Notes: generated by a model not told the origin, from the letters alone. Counted from the stretch's first letter, positions 1 to 8,252 are shown. The stretch: 64,000 nucleotides of DNA from Streptomyces sp. NBC_00190 (GCF_036203305.1 NZ_CP108131.1:8308001-8372000); one strand, 5' to 3'. Program-made: numbers and translations.

Positions 1-647
1 TTGAGGGTGTCGACGAGCGCCCGGTTGAACAGGGTGCGCGTGTCCAGGTTCTCCAGCCGGGCCGGGGCATGCGCGCTGGCCGCGCACAGCAAAGCCACCC
101 CCCGGTCGGCTGGGAAGTACGTGAGCAGTTCCTCGGTCTTGCGGGTGACGACTTCGTCGAGGGGGCCCTGGAGGGTCCGGGCGGCTTCCGCGGCGAAGCA
201 GCAGTCGAGGACGAGGATCCTGGCGCTGAGCGGCATCCGGGCCTTCATCAGCCGTCCCAGCGAGGCGACGCGCAGGCTCGTCTCGTCCTCCAGCGGGCCC
301 TGGGTGTCGTGCACGAGCAGGCAGTAGTCCCGGGCCGGCCCGAAGAAGGCGCCGTGGCCGAGGTAGAAGAAGAGGACGAGCAGCCCCTTGCCGTGCTCCG
401 CCCCGAGGTCCTTCTGCCGGCGGGAGAAGAACGCGTCAATGCTCGCGTACTGCTCGCGTGAGTTCGGCAGGTCGAACAGGTCGAGGAGGTTCTCCGTCGG
501 GAGCGCCAAGTGATCCGAGCCGGTCAGGTATTTCACGATGTGCCGGCTGGACCGGGCGAAGGCGGCAGCGGCGGGGAAGCCGTCCATGGACGGCCATGCG
601 CTGGCTCCCGCCACGACCGCCAGGGTCCGCCGGGGGACGAGGGCCAT
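1..647 (-). CDS. caspase-like (peptidase C14) effector protease, C-terminus outside window
   Basis: The reading frame starts at ATG 647 and runs off the left edge, so only the first 215 residues are seen. It shows the two caspase-fold signatures: FFYLGHG, with the catalytic His at residue 98, and ILVLDCC, with candidate catalytic Cys at 149-150 after Asp148. Caspase-like proteases of this kind cleave after basic or acidic residues and in bacteria usually act as suicide effectors. The start lies 5 nt downstream of the stop of the EACC1 gene, so the two are co-transcribed and probably coupled. What the missing C-terminus carries (repeats, TPR, signalling domain) cannot be told. Family assignment comes from the motifs and the neighbour. 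Confidence 0.8.
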   Translation of the reverse strand, partial: MALVPRRTLAVVAGASAWPSMDGFPAAAAFARSSRHIVKYLTGSDHLALPTENLLDLFDLPNSREQYASIDAFFSRRQKDLGAEHGKGLLVLFFYLGHGAFFGPARDYCLLVHDTQGPLEDETSLRVASLGRLMKARMPLSARILVLDCCFAAEAARTLQGPLDEVVTRKTEELLTYFPADRGVALLCAASAHAPARLENLDTRTLFNRALVDTL

Positions 648-652
648 CGGGG

Positions 653-1003
653 CTACTTCTGGAGGAAGTCTTTGATGACGGCTTCCAGGCGAGCGTCCGG
701 CCTGCCCTGCAGCGTCACGTCGACGGTCTCGCCGGCGCGATTGCGCCGCTTCATCGTCAGGCGGACCTCATGGCGGCGCCGCAGCCACATGGCCAGGCCT
801 GTCGCCAGCACGGAGGTGGCGGTCGAGCCCAGGATTACTTCCAGGATCACGCCCGCGTCCTGGGTTAGCCCGTCGTCCTTGACCTGTTCCACCGCCAGCG
901 CGGGCTCGCGGTCGAAGAGATGCTCGCGCAGCTCGGCGGCCAGCACATTGGCCTGCGCCCGCTCCACCCCCGCAAAACCGATCACAACATCACTCTCGGC
1001 CAT
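653..1003 (-). CDS. effector-associated constant component EACC1-like protein
   Basis: 116-residue protein beginning MAESDVVIGF with a single membrane helix at about residues 55-75 followed by a basic stretch and a small C-terminal domain ending DFLQK. Size, the central helix and a caspase gene immediately downstream fit the EACC1 family, described as the constant partner of variable effectors (caspase, trypsin-like and others) in actinobacterial conflict systems. ATG 1003 is preceded by the purine-rich site GGGGGTGGG at 1005-1013. The frame is also open upstream to a GTG at 1129, straight through the tetranucleotide repeat, so an N-terminally extended 158-residue form is possible. Inference: it links the protease effector to the membrane or to a sensor. 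Confidence 0.72.
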   Translation of the reverse strand: MAESDVVIGFAGVERAQANVLAAELREHLFDREPALAVEQVKDDGLTQDAGVILEVILGSTATSVLATGLAMWLRRRHEVRLTMKRRNRAGETVDVTLQGRPDARLEAVIKDFLQK

Positions 1004-1014
1004 ACCCACCCCCA

Positions 1015-1046
1015 ACTGACTGACTGACTGACTGACTGACTGACTG
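1015..1046. repeat. tetranucleotide tandem repeat (ACTG)8
   Basis: Eight perfect ACTG units, with a degenerate ninth (GCTG, 1047-1050). It lies 2 bp upstream of the ribosome binding site of the EACC1 gene. Confidence 0.95.
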
Positions 1047-1053
1047 GCTGACC

Positions 1054-1099
1054 GGCCCGGCCCGGCCCGGCCGGACCCGCGGCCCGCGGCCCGCGGCCC
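1054..1099. repeat. stacked GC-rich short tandem repeats
   Basis: Three GGCCC units (1054-1068) followed by three perfect GCGGCCC units (1079-1099), directly adjoining the ACTG array. Together they make an 85-bp simple-repeat block in the EACC1/caspase leader. Confidence 0.85.
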
Positions 1100-1526
1100 G
1101 ACGCAGGGAGCCGTACCCCGGCCGCTCACCCCTCACACGTCCAGAGGCCCGGCGGCGGGACGTTTCCGACCCGGGGCCGACGCGCCGTGTCGGCCCCCGC
1201 CGTTGTGACGGAGAGCGACAGTCGGCCAGTGAGTACTTCAGTGGCCAATTGTGCTCAGCGGCTGCTCGGGGCCTCTGATGGGCAATTGGGCCCGGTGCGT
1301 ACGACTGGGTCGGCTCTGCGCCGTCTTTCGGGCGCGTGATGGTCGCTCTCGCCGAAAACGTGGTCCGCGACGTTGTGCCCGGCAGCCGGCACGGCTCAGA
1401 CTGCACCGAACGTCGCCGGCGTTGCTACCTGCTCGACCGTCATCATTGGGCGCCACCGGGCATGGCAGCGGTGGGCGAGATCACGGGCCGCCTGTCCGGC
1501 AAGGTGGTCAGCCGTTGACTGCGATC

Positions 1527-2063
1527 ATGAGCCGCATGCTGTCGCTGACGATGAACGACGCCGCGGCCGGGATACTCGGAGTGCTTGCCAGCCGGGTCGA
1601 CCTGACGCCGCCCGGCGGCCTTGCCCCCGGCCTGCGTGACCGGCTTACGGAAGGGATCACCCGCCGAGGACAGGTGCTCACCTGGGCCAACTCGGCAGGC
1701 AACGCCAACGACGCTCCCTCGTTCTTCGGAGATCTCACCGGCTGGGAGTGCGCTGACAGCTCCTTCCACCTGGAGGACCACGTCCCCGTCGACGTCCGGA
1801 TCATCGACGACGCCCCGCAGGTCTCGCAGGACGATCAGCGAATCCTGCTCCTTCACGGGATCACATTCGCCCTGGAGTTCCGTGATCTCATCACCAGGCT
1901 GGACCATCCAAGCCCGGTGCGCTGCATCGTCAGCGCCAACGAAACCAACGCGACGTTCAGGTTCCACCAGATCCGTGCGGGCGAGTCATGGAGCCACCCA
2001 GACCTCGACAGCTACCGGATGGACAAGATGGTCGTGATCGACCTCAAGCCAGCTGCCGGATGA
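1527..2063 (+). CDS. hypothetical protein, 178 residues
   Basis: Not recognised. From ATG 1527 the product begins MSRMLSLTMNDAAAGI and reads as a soluble, mildly acidic protein with mixed hydrophobic and charged residues, ending MVVIDLKPAAG. It has no signal peptide or membrane segment. The frame stays open upstream to about 1251, but that part is Arg/Pro/Gly-rich and looks non-coding. ATG 1536 and 1551 are alternative starts and none has a clear Shine-Dalgarno site. It is divergent from the EACC1 gene with about 520 bp between them. A relic of a ligase gene follows. It could be a truncated part of a larger protein. Confidence 0.55.
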   Translation: MSRMLSLTMNDAAAGILGVLASRVDLTPPGGLAPGLRDRLTEGITRRGQVLTWANSAGNANDAPSFFGDLTGWECADSSFHLEDHVPVDVRIIDDAPQVSQDDQRILLLHGITFALEFRDLITRLDHPSPVRCIVSANETNATFRFHQIRAGESWSHPDLDSYRMDKMVVIDLKPAAG

Positions 2064-2109
2064 TCCCCCTGGCATCGGCAGGCACGTCCGTGGTGAAGAG
2101 AAGGTTCAA

Positions 2110-2405
2110 GGCCGTCGCCGTCAGACCACCGAAGCGATCATCGGCGGCATCACCGGCACGCTCCGGCGTCCGCAGCTGCTCCTTCTGGGACGGTACGACG
2201 CCGATGGCCGGCTACGCGCGGTCGGCCGCACCACGCCCCTGAAACCGGACGCCGCCCGACGGCTCGCCGACCACCTCGCCGCCGCCGGCCCCGAACACCC
2301 CTGGACCGGCGTACGGTTCACCGCCCACCTGGGGCAGCGATGAACCCCTCGACCCCATCCTCGTCGTTCCTGAACAGGTCGCCGAAGTCAGCGCGGACAC
2401 CGCCA
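2110..2405 (+). pseudogene. C-terminal relic of an ATP-dependent DNA ligase
   Basis: The plus strand encodes TTEAIIGGITGTLRRPQ, then LLLLGRYDADGRLRAV and HPWTGVRFTAHLG, the end of the OB-fold region of the short actinomycete ATP-dependent ligases. At about 2332 one extra G shifts the frame, and the expected tail (SDEPLDPILVVPEQVAEV) continues in the next frame before homology stops near 2405. The catalytic nucleotidyltransferase domain is absent. Known of the family: these ligases act in NHEJ-type repair. This copy is dead. Confidence 0.62.
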
Positions 2406-2926
2406 GTCGTGTTTCCGTATTTGAACCAGCTGCTCGGCCCTGCCTTGCCCTCCCAGTGGTCGGTCCGTACGAACGTACAGGTGACCAGGGACTTTCCGTC
2501 CGCCAGCCGCAGGACCGGGAGCTCGGCTCCCGCGACCTCGAAGGCGTAGCTCTGGCGGATGAGGCCCTTCCACTCCTGCCTCTTGTCCTCGTTGTTGTAG
2601 GACGCGACGACCTCACTCGTGAGCTTGCCCGGAATGAAGTGCTCGCTCTCGGGTACTTCGTTCGGAGCCGTGAAGCTCAGGTACTGCGCGTACCGGCCAC
2701 ACGCGCCCCGGGCCTCAGCCGCGGTCGGCGACAGCGCGACGGCGCCCGACGCCTCCCGTACGGGGGCGGCGATGGGCTTGTCCCGCACCTCGAAGTGGAA
2801 ATTCCCGTGAAAATGGTCGTCGAACTCGCCCGGCTGATCACGCTCCGCCGGAATCAGGTACTCAGGCTGGGCCATGGACGCCCGTCGAATCCCAAGGGCA
2901 TCCAGCTCCCGCCCCAGGCGCTGCAA
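2318..2926 (-). CDS. hypothetical protein with both ends probably altered
   Basis: Frame of about 202 codons from TTG 2926. The interior (MAQPEYLIPAERDQPG from ATG 2875, then NEVPESEHFIPGKLTSEVVA and SLVTCTFVRTDHWEGKAG) looks like genuine protein with many acidic residues, but no family is recognised. Its last 27 residues are the antisense of the ligase relic on the other strand, so the native C-terminus was probably replaced by a rearrangement near 2400. The 5' end abuts an IS-end sequence (2930-2945), so the N-terminus may be missing as well. Treat it as a likely gene fragment. Confidence 0.42.
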   Translation of the reverse strand: MQRLGRELDALGIRRASMAQPEYLIPAERDQPGEFDDHFHGNFHFEVRDKPIAAPVREASGAVALSPTAAEARGACGRYAQYLSFTAPNEVPESEHFIPGKLTSEVVASYNNEDKRQEWKGLIRQSYAFEVAGAELPVLRLADGKSLVTCTFVRTDHWEGKAGPSSWFKYGNTTGGVRADFGDLFRNDEDGVEGFIAAPGGR

Positions 2927-2929
2927 CGT

Positions 2930-2945
2930 CTGAGCTTGTTCTTTA
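2930..2945 (-). repeat. IS terminal sequence, copy 1 of 3
   Basis: On the minus strand it reads TAAAGAACAAGCTCAG, starting at the stop codon of the adjacent transposase. Near-identical 16-mers lie at 4095-4110 (TAAAGAACAAGCTGAG) and 9781-9796 (TAAAGATCAAGCTAAG). The copies at 2930 and 9781 both directly follow transposase C-termini, so this is probably the right end of that IS. Confidence 0.65.
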
Positions 2946-3583
2946 TGGTTTGAGTCGGTTTCGTTCGGTGATGCTCTCTGGTCGTTTCACGGTTTTACCC
3001 ACGTCGTAACGGGTGGCGGGCCGCCGGTTTTTCGAGCAAAGTGGCCTGCCAGGTCCGGGGGTTGGGGGTTTTGGCGCGCGGGTCGGGCAGTGCAGGTGCG
3101 GGCGGAGGTTCCGAAACCCCCGGCGGACTCGGGCCGGGGTGAGTCGGCCGGGCTCGGCGGGCTTCTCCCACGGCCGCCGCAAGTCGGCGGCGGCCTCGCG
3201 CAGAAGGCGGATCTGGGTGTGGGCGGCGATGATCAGCCAGGTCCAGCGCTCGCCGGCCTTGGGGGTTCGCAGCTTCGGGCGGGTCCACCCGAGGGTCTGT
3301 TTCATCAGCCGGAAGGTGTGCTCCAGGTCGAAGCGCCTCAGGAATGCCTGCCAGCGCACGTCGACGTCCTCGCAGTTCAGGCCGGTGGCGGACGACCACA
3401 GCCAGAGCGGGCAGTCGAATAGGTCCTCCCGGAAGCGTGACGCTTGCGCGAACGCTTCCCCGGGACCGGCGTCAGGCAGCAGACTCACCTTCACGGCCTT
3501 CGTCTTGATCGGTGCACCTTGGTCGGAGCACGTGATCAGACGAAGGCCGCCCCAGCGGCCCGCGAATGCCCAGCTGGGCTACC
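2943..3583 (-). pseudogene. C-terminal half of an NF041680-type (IS4-like) transposase
   Basis: Readable from about 3583, just inside an in-frame TAG, to the TAA at 2943. Contains LITCSDQGAPIKTKAVKV, the conserved block RRFDLEHTFRLMKQTLGWTR with the catalytic-region Glu, and the tail RPWEKPAEPGRLTPARVRR. Family members are roughly twice as long, so the N-terminal half with the first DDE aspartates is missing. The sequence meets the end of the RidA gene at 3606. Two further C-terminal relics of this family lie at 9508 and 27868. Confidence 0.75.
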
Positions 3584-3605
3584 CAGTTCGATACGCCGTT
3601 CGAAG

Positions 3606-4016
3606 TCAGTCAGGCAGCGCCACGGTGAGATCCACCTCGACGAGCTGTCCCGGAAAGCCCAGCTGGGCGACGCCCAAGAGCGTGCTGGCGGTGGTGAACG
3701 CCGGACCCAGGGCAGACTCGGTGAGCCGACGCCATGCGGCTCCGAGAATGTCCCTCTCATCGCTCCGCACGTAGATCACTGACCGCACCACATGTTCAGG
3801 CTGGGCACTCACCGCTGCCAGGGCAGCGAGCGCGTTCGCGACAACCTGGTCGACCTGCGTCTCGAGGGAACCGGAACCGACGAGGTCACCATTCCGATCA
3901 AGCGGGCACTGCCCCGCCAGATAGGCGGTACGGCCTGCCTCCACCACGGTGATGTGGTGGTAGCCGGGTGTCTCATGCAGCTGCTCGGGGTTGATGCGGG
4001 TGATCTTCTCAGTCAT
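3606..4016 (-). CDS. Rid-family (RidA/YjgF) protein
   Basis: 136 residues from ATG 4016 (MTEKITRINPEQL). It shows the family's N-terminal pattern followed by AYLAGQCPLDRNGDLVGSGS, and a central LAALAAVSAQPEHVVRSVIY helix-strand, and ends VEVDLTVALPD. Length is typical of the trimeric chorismate-mutase-like Rid fold. RidA enzymes hydrolyse reactive enamine/imine intermediates from PLP enzymes; more divergent Rid members have other substrates, and this one lacks an obvious RidA-type arginine context, so the substrate is unknown. It is complete but stranded between a transposase relic and a Tn3 relic. Confidence 0.85.
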   Translation of the reverse strand: MTEKITRINPEQLHETPGYHHITVVEAGRTAYLAGQCPLDRNGDLVGSGSLETQVDQVVANALAALAAVSAQPEHVVRSVIYVRSDERDILGAAWRRLTESALGPAFTTASTLLGVAQLGFPGQLVEVDLTVALPD

Positions 4017-4094
4017 GTCAGCGAGTCTGACCAGCGTGGTGCCAGCACGCACCGCATTTTCTCCACCGGCAAGCATTCCGCAGTGACGTGAGGT

Positions 4095-4110
4095 TAAAGA
4101 ACAAGCTGAG
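4095..4110 (+). repeat. IS terminal sequence, copy 2 of 3
   Basis: TAAAGAACAAGCTGAG with the same GAGGT-type lead-in as the 9781 copy. It marks the former end of an IS that now joins a Tn3 transposase fragment in frame. Confidence 0.55.
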
Positions 4111-4281
4111 GACCTGGCCCACATCTCGCCGTACCTGACCGAGCGCATCAAACGGTTCGGCGAGTACAGCGCGCACGAACTCGGCATCGAACCCGACGCG
4201 TACGACCCGAAGCTCGACGTCGACTTCACCCTGCTGCGCGAAGGGGATCTGAACGTCGTCGGCTTGGACCAGGCCGCGTGA
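4111..4281 (+). pseudogene. C-terminal fragment of a Tn3-family transposase
   Basis: Encodes EDLAHISPYLTERIKRFGEY, then LGIEPDAYDPKLDVDFTLLR and a TGA at 4279. This is the end of actinobacterial Tn3-type transposases, normally about 1000 residues. Only about 57 residues survive. Its 5' side begins at an IS end, which suggests an IS inserted into or recombined with the transposon. Confidence 0.75.
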
Positions 4282-4388
4282 TGCCGGGTGCGGCCGCGAG
4301 CGGTGAGGCGGCGAGCAGCCCCGCGCGCGCGGGCCGGTGTCTGTACCGCGCCGGGTGCGCCCGCGGCGACGCCGCGGGCGCTGATCCG

Positions 4389-6470
4389 TCAGGCGGGCTG
4401 GACGGTGATTGTGCAGAGGCGCTTGGTGGCCCGGGTCAGGGCTACGTACAAGTCCCTTTCCCCACCGGGGCGGGCCGTGATGATCTCCTCGGGGTTCATG
4501 ACGACGACCCCGTCGAACTCCAGGCCGCGTGCTTCGGACGCCGGCACGATGCGTGCGTGGTGAGCGATGCCCTGGGCCGTCAGCTCGCGCACCCTGGTGT
4601 CGGCGCAGATCACTCCCAGAAGCTCGCCCGGGTGCGCGGTGCTCTGGGCTCGGAGCTCCTGCGCGACGGCGGTGACCAACCCGTCCGGAGGCGTGGTCAC
4701 GGTGCGAGGGCTCTCACCGCTTCGCAGTGACCGTGTCGGCTTCTGGTCCGGAGCGATCCGCGCGAGCAGGTCCCGGACGCTCTCCAGGATCTCCTGCGTG
4801 GTGCGGTAGCTGACGGTCAGGTTGTGCAGTTTGAACCGCGGTCCGACGTGGGGGCTCAGCGCTTCCTTCCAGTCGCGTGCTGTCGCGACCGGGCCGGCCT
4901 GGGCGAAGTCGCCCACCAGCGTCATCGCCCTTGCCGGGCAGCGGCGGATGATCATCCGCCACTGCATGGCGGTCAGCTCCTGCGCTTCGTCGACGACGAC
5001 GTGCCCGTACGTCCGCTCGGGGGGGCCGTCGACCAGGCTCGCCGCCTCGTCCAGCAACGGCACATCGGCATCGGTCCACGGGTCGTCCTGACCGCGCAGC
5101 AGAAGGGACCGCTCCTGCGCGGTCAGGCGGGGCAGGCGCTCGGCGAGAGCGCCGGCGTTCGTCAGGAGCGCCTTCACGAGGTCACCGGGTACCAGCCGCG
5201 GCCACAACACCTCGACCGCTCGGTCGACACCGGCGTCGTCGAGGAGATCGGCTCGGATGGCGTCCAGGTCCAGCTCGTGGACCGGACCCGGGTCGGCCGC
5301 ACCTTCGGTACGGCGCTGGGCGGCTCCCGTGAACCGGTCGAGGTTGATGCCCGTCATCCTTTCGGCGTCGGCGTCGATCTGCTCCAGGAGGTCGCCCATG
5401 TCTCGTTGCATCGCGTCGGTGACGGCGTCGACCAAGAGCTCTTTGAACACCTGGCGCGCGGGGCTGTGCCCCGGTGCGGCTGCCACGGCGGCGTCGCGTG
5501 CCGTGGCGACTTCCTCGCCGGAGAGGTGAACCAGTTCCTGTCCGACCCGCACGGTGAAGTCGCCGCGGGGAGCTTGGTGGTCGCGCAGCAGGCCGGCCAA
5601 GGCGTCGGCGAGGTCGGACCTGCCCTTGAGACGCGCCGTATCGAACGGGTCCACCGTGTCCGTGGACACTCCGGCCAGTTCGTGGCAGGTCGCCAAGGCG
5701 ACGTCGTTTTCTCCGAGGGAGGGAAGGACCTGGGAGATGTAGTCGAGGAACCGGGCGTTCGGGCCCACCACCAGGACACCCTCCTCGGCGGCGCGCGGGA
5801 ACGCGTACAGGACATAGGCCGCCCGGTGCAGGGCAACCACCGTCTTGCCGGTGCCGGGCCCGCCCTGCACCACGGTCACCCCGCGGTGGGCGGAGCGGAC
5901 GATCTCGTCCTGCTCGGCCTGCAGCGTCGCGACGGCCGCGTGCATCCTGCCCGTACGCCGTGCCGACAGAGCCTCGGTCAACGGGCCGTCACCCACGACG
6001 TCTTCGTCAGTCGGGGCGGTACCGTCGAGCAGTTCGTCGCTCACCGAGATGACCGTGCGCTCCTCAAGGCGCAGGTGTCGGCGGCGGCGCAGATTCATCG
6101 GGTGGACCGGTGTCGCCTCGTAGAAGGGCCGCGCCGCGTTCGCGCGCCAGTCCACGAGCAGAGGCAGCTCGTCGTCCTCCGTATGCAGGCCGATCCGCCC
6201 GATGCGCAGGGCCGTGCCATCCGTCCAGTCGATGCGGCCGAAGACCAGCCCCTTTTCGGCGCCCTCCAGCCGGCCGATCTCCTTGGCCAGACGCTCGGCG
6301 GCGATTTCTCTCTCGTATGCCTCACCGGCGCTTTCTGCCGGGGCCTTCAGCACACTCGCTCGGTGTACTCGCGCCTCGGAAAGCCGCTCGGTGAGCAACT
6401 CGTATAAGGAGGACACATAATCCCGCTCCGATTCAACCGCACGCACAACGGGATCATTCATTTGCGACAA
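4389..6470 (-). CDS. helR: HelD/HelR-like RNA polymerase recycling ATPase (superfamily 1A)
   Basis: About 693 residues. It has an N-terminal coiled region (residues 10-75) as in HelD proteins, Walker A GGPGTGKT near residue 205, the Walker B-like VVVDEAQELTAMQW near 500, and the UvrD-type end DLYVALTRATKRL. HelD proteins bind RNA polymerase and release stalled or drug-bound enzyme; the actinomycete HelR group gives rifamycin tolerance by displacing the drug. TTG 6470 is preferred because AAAGGAG lies 8 nt upstream (6479-6485); GTG 6497 and ATG 6461 are in-frame alternatives. A palindrome at 6523-6538 lies upstream. It is monocistronic. Role in drug resistance is inference from the family. Confidence 0.82.
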   Translation of the reverse strand: MSQMNDPVVRAVESERDYVSSLYELLTERLSEARVHRASVLKAPAESAGEAYEREIAAERLAKEIGRLEGAEKGLVFGRIDWTDGTALRIGRIGLHTEDDELPLLVDWRANAARPFYEATPVHPMNLRRRRHLRLEERTVISVSDELLDGTAPTDEDVVGDGPLTEALSARRTGRMHAAVATLQAEQDEIVRSAHRGVTVVQGGPGTGKTVVALHRAAYVLYAFPRAAEEGVLVVGPNARFLDYISQVLPSLGENDVALATCHELAGVSTDTVDPFDTARLKGRSDLADALAGLLRDHQAPRGDFTVRVGQELVHLSGEEVATARDAAVAAAPGHSPARQVFKELLVDAVTDAMQRDMGDLLEQIDADAERMTGINLDRFTGAAQRRTEGAADPGPVHELDLDAIRADLLDDAGVDRAVEVLWPRLVPGDLVKALLTNAGALAERLPRLTAQERSLLLRGQDDPWTDADVPLLDEAASLVDGPPERTYGHVVVDEAQELTAMQWRMIIRRCPARAMTLVGDFAQAGPVATARDWKEALSPHVGPRFKLHNLTVSYRTTQEILESVRDLLARIAPDQKPTRSLRSGESPRTVTTPPDGLVTAVAQELRAQSTAHPGELLGVICADTRVRELTAQGIAHHARIVPASEARGLEFDGVVVMNPEEIITARPGGERDLYVALTRATKRLCTITVQPA

Positions 6471-6522
6471 CAGGGGGGCTCCTTTGATTCGAGCCACACC
6501 ATACGGTCAAAGTTCCCTAAAG

Positions 6523-6538
6523 GTAAGTCTTGACTTAC
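6523..6538. promoter_or_regulatory. palindrome upstream of the HelR-like gene
   Basis: GTAAGTCTTGACTTAC is a dyad with 7-bp arms and a 2-bp centre, 53-68 bp upstream of TTG 6470. It is the only strong dyad seen in this leader and a candidate operator. I did not recognise a rifamycin-associated element in the leader. Confidence 0.5.
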
Positions 6539-7220
6539 TTGGTGAAGCTATGGCCCTACGACGGAATCCATGACGGCTGACCGCATGGCGCATCATGCGT
6601 TCCGCCGTTCTGTATATCGCTAGTTGCACTCCCGATGCCCGCCTGCCTCATGGGTGAGCCCGCCCTTGGATGCGGGCGATGTTTTGCCGCGCTCGGGAAA
6701 TAGGGGGAAGATCCGGCGAGGCGACCGGCGCCATCGAGCTCACTGCCAGGGGGCATCTGGTCGCTTCGTCTGGCGACCCGACCGAGGAGACGAGCACAGA
6801 ATGGGTTAGGCCCTCGACCGGTCCACCACTGCCCGACCCGTACCGACGGCCCCATCTCAGGACCGCAGCACCACGCCGCCGTTGGCCGCGGCCAACCCGG
6901 ACGGATCGGTGAACTCTCACCCCGTTCGCCGCCGCGACGCCCGGCGGCAGGCCCGTCCGTGCCCGGACCATCCGACCCGGCCCCGCCCAACCTGGATCCG
7001 CCGATCTTCGGCCTCCGCGTCTTTGTTTTCCCGCGTCCCGCCCGTCCCCCGGTACCGCAGACGCGGCACACCGCCACCTCGGCTACACCGCGAGTCACGC
7101 CCGTGGCTCATCCGGCCTGTGCCCCGGCATCGTCGCGTCGCAGCCGACGATCCGAGTGTGCCTCGCCGGCCGCGGTGCACGGGTGGCGAATGGCGGTGCG
7201 GTCCGTGGGGTCGGCGTACC
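6539..7220. other. 682-bp region without a supported gene
   Basis: Open frames here are Arg/Pro/Gly-rich on both strands with no protein-like pattern. It probably holds the HelR promoter on the left and the kinase promoter on the right. Confidence 0.5.
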
Positions 7221-8252
7221 GTGCCGGAGGTGACGGATACGACCCGAGAAGACGGCCTGTCGGCGGCCCTGTCGGCCCTGGCCCGCACGTTCGGACTGGG
7301 CGAAGTGCGCGCCCGGCAGTTTCTCGCCCATGGGCTGATGAACCGCAACTGGCGCCTGGACACGGCCTCCGGTGCGTACGCGGTGAAGGAGATCACCGAC
7401 GTCCCCCTGCCCACGGTCCGCAGAAACCTCGCGGTGCTGTCCGGCCTCGCGAGCGACGGCATCCTGGTCCCGGCACCGCTGGCTGCCGACGGCGGAGACC
7501 TCGTGGCGGAGATCGGCGGCCACGGCTACTGCGTTCTGCCCTGGGTGGACGGCGACCACGTGCCCGGGAATGAACTCACCCTTACTCAGGCCCGCGAGCT
7601 CGGCGCGGTCCTGGCCCGTCTCCACGAGGGCCTGCGCCGTCACGCCCCAGGCCCGCTCCCGGAGCAGGCTCCGCTGTCGAAGGTCGGAGACCCGGCCGCT
7701 GCCGACCGCACCGCTGTCGTCCTCCTGGAACGCCTCCCGGCCGAGGCGGCGGCCGACTTCGGCAAGGCCGCTGCCGAGGCCCTGCACGAGCGGCGTGACC
7801 TGCTCGCCCGGCACGTCGGCGCGCGGCCGCTGGGCGAGGTCCCGGCCGGGCCGTACGGGTGGACACACGGCGACTTCCAGTACCGCAACCTGATACGGCA
7901 GGGCGGCCGGGTTGTGGCGGTCCTGGACTGGGACCGGCTCGGTGTCCGCCCGTACGGGGAGGAGGTCGCGCGGACCGCGCAGGTCCAGTTCGGGGTGGGC
8001 GGAGTCTTCGACCTCGACCGCGTCGCCGCCTTCACCACCGGGTACCGGTCGGTGATCGACCTGCCTCAGGCAGACCTCGCCGACGCCGTGCGACGGCTGT
8101 GGTGGAAGCGCATGACCGACTTCTGGCAGCTGGAGTTCCACCTCGACCGCCAGGACCCCACCTTCGGGGAGATGTTCCTGGCGGACGAGGCACTGCTGCA
8201 CTGGTGGACCGACCGAGCCGAGGAGGTCCAGGCCGCCTACGCGGCTGGCTAG
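7221..8252 (+). CDS. phosphotransferase, APH / choline-homoserine kinase fold
   Basis: 343 residues from GTG 7221 (VPEVTDTTREDGL; GTG 7230 is an alternative). It has the N-lobe strand-lysine region YAVKEITDVPLPTVRRNLAV, the catalytic loop HGDFQYRN at about 216-223 (Asp218, Asn223) and the metal-binding VVAVLDWDR. These are hallmarks of the aminoglycoside phosphotransferase / homoserine kinase type II superfamily. The substrate cannot be read from sequence; members phosphorylate aminoglycosides, homoserine, choline or sugars. The stop overlaps by 4 bp the convergent end of the glycosyltransferase pseudogene. Confidence 0.85.
   Translation: MPEVTDTTREDGLSAALSALARTFGLGEVRARQFLAHGLMNRNWRLDTASGAYAVKEITDVPLPTVRRNLAVLSGLASDGILVPAPLAADGGDLVAEIGGHGYCVLPWVDGDHVPGNELTLTQARELGAVLARLHEGLRRHAPGPLPEQAPLSKVGDPAAADRTAVVLLERLPAEAAADFGKAAAEALHERRDLLARHVGARPLGEVPAGPYGWTHGDFQYRNLIRQGGRVVAVLDWDRLGVRPYGEEVARTAQVQFGVGGVFDLDRVAAFTTGYRSVIDLPQADLADAVRRLWWKRMTDFWQLEFHLDRQDPTFGEMFLADEALLHWWTDRAEEVQAAYAAG

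Noticed and set aside
1015..1099. Possible CRISPR array
   Set aside because: Units are 4-7 bp without spacers; simple sequence repeats only. No CRISPR array was seen in the window.
3013..3774. 253-codon plus-strand frame
   Set aside because: Antisense of the transposase relic; the repeated RNPRRTRAG pattern seen also near 9600 is the complement of the conserved transposase tail.
4824..6407. 527-codon plus-strand frame
   Set aside because: Antisense shadow of the HelR-like gene, whose motifs are clear on the other strand.
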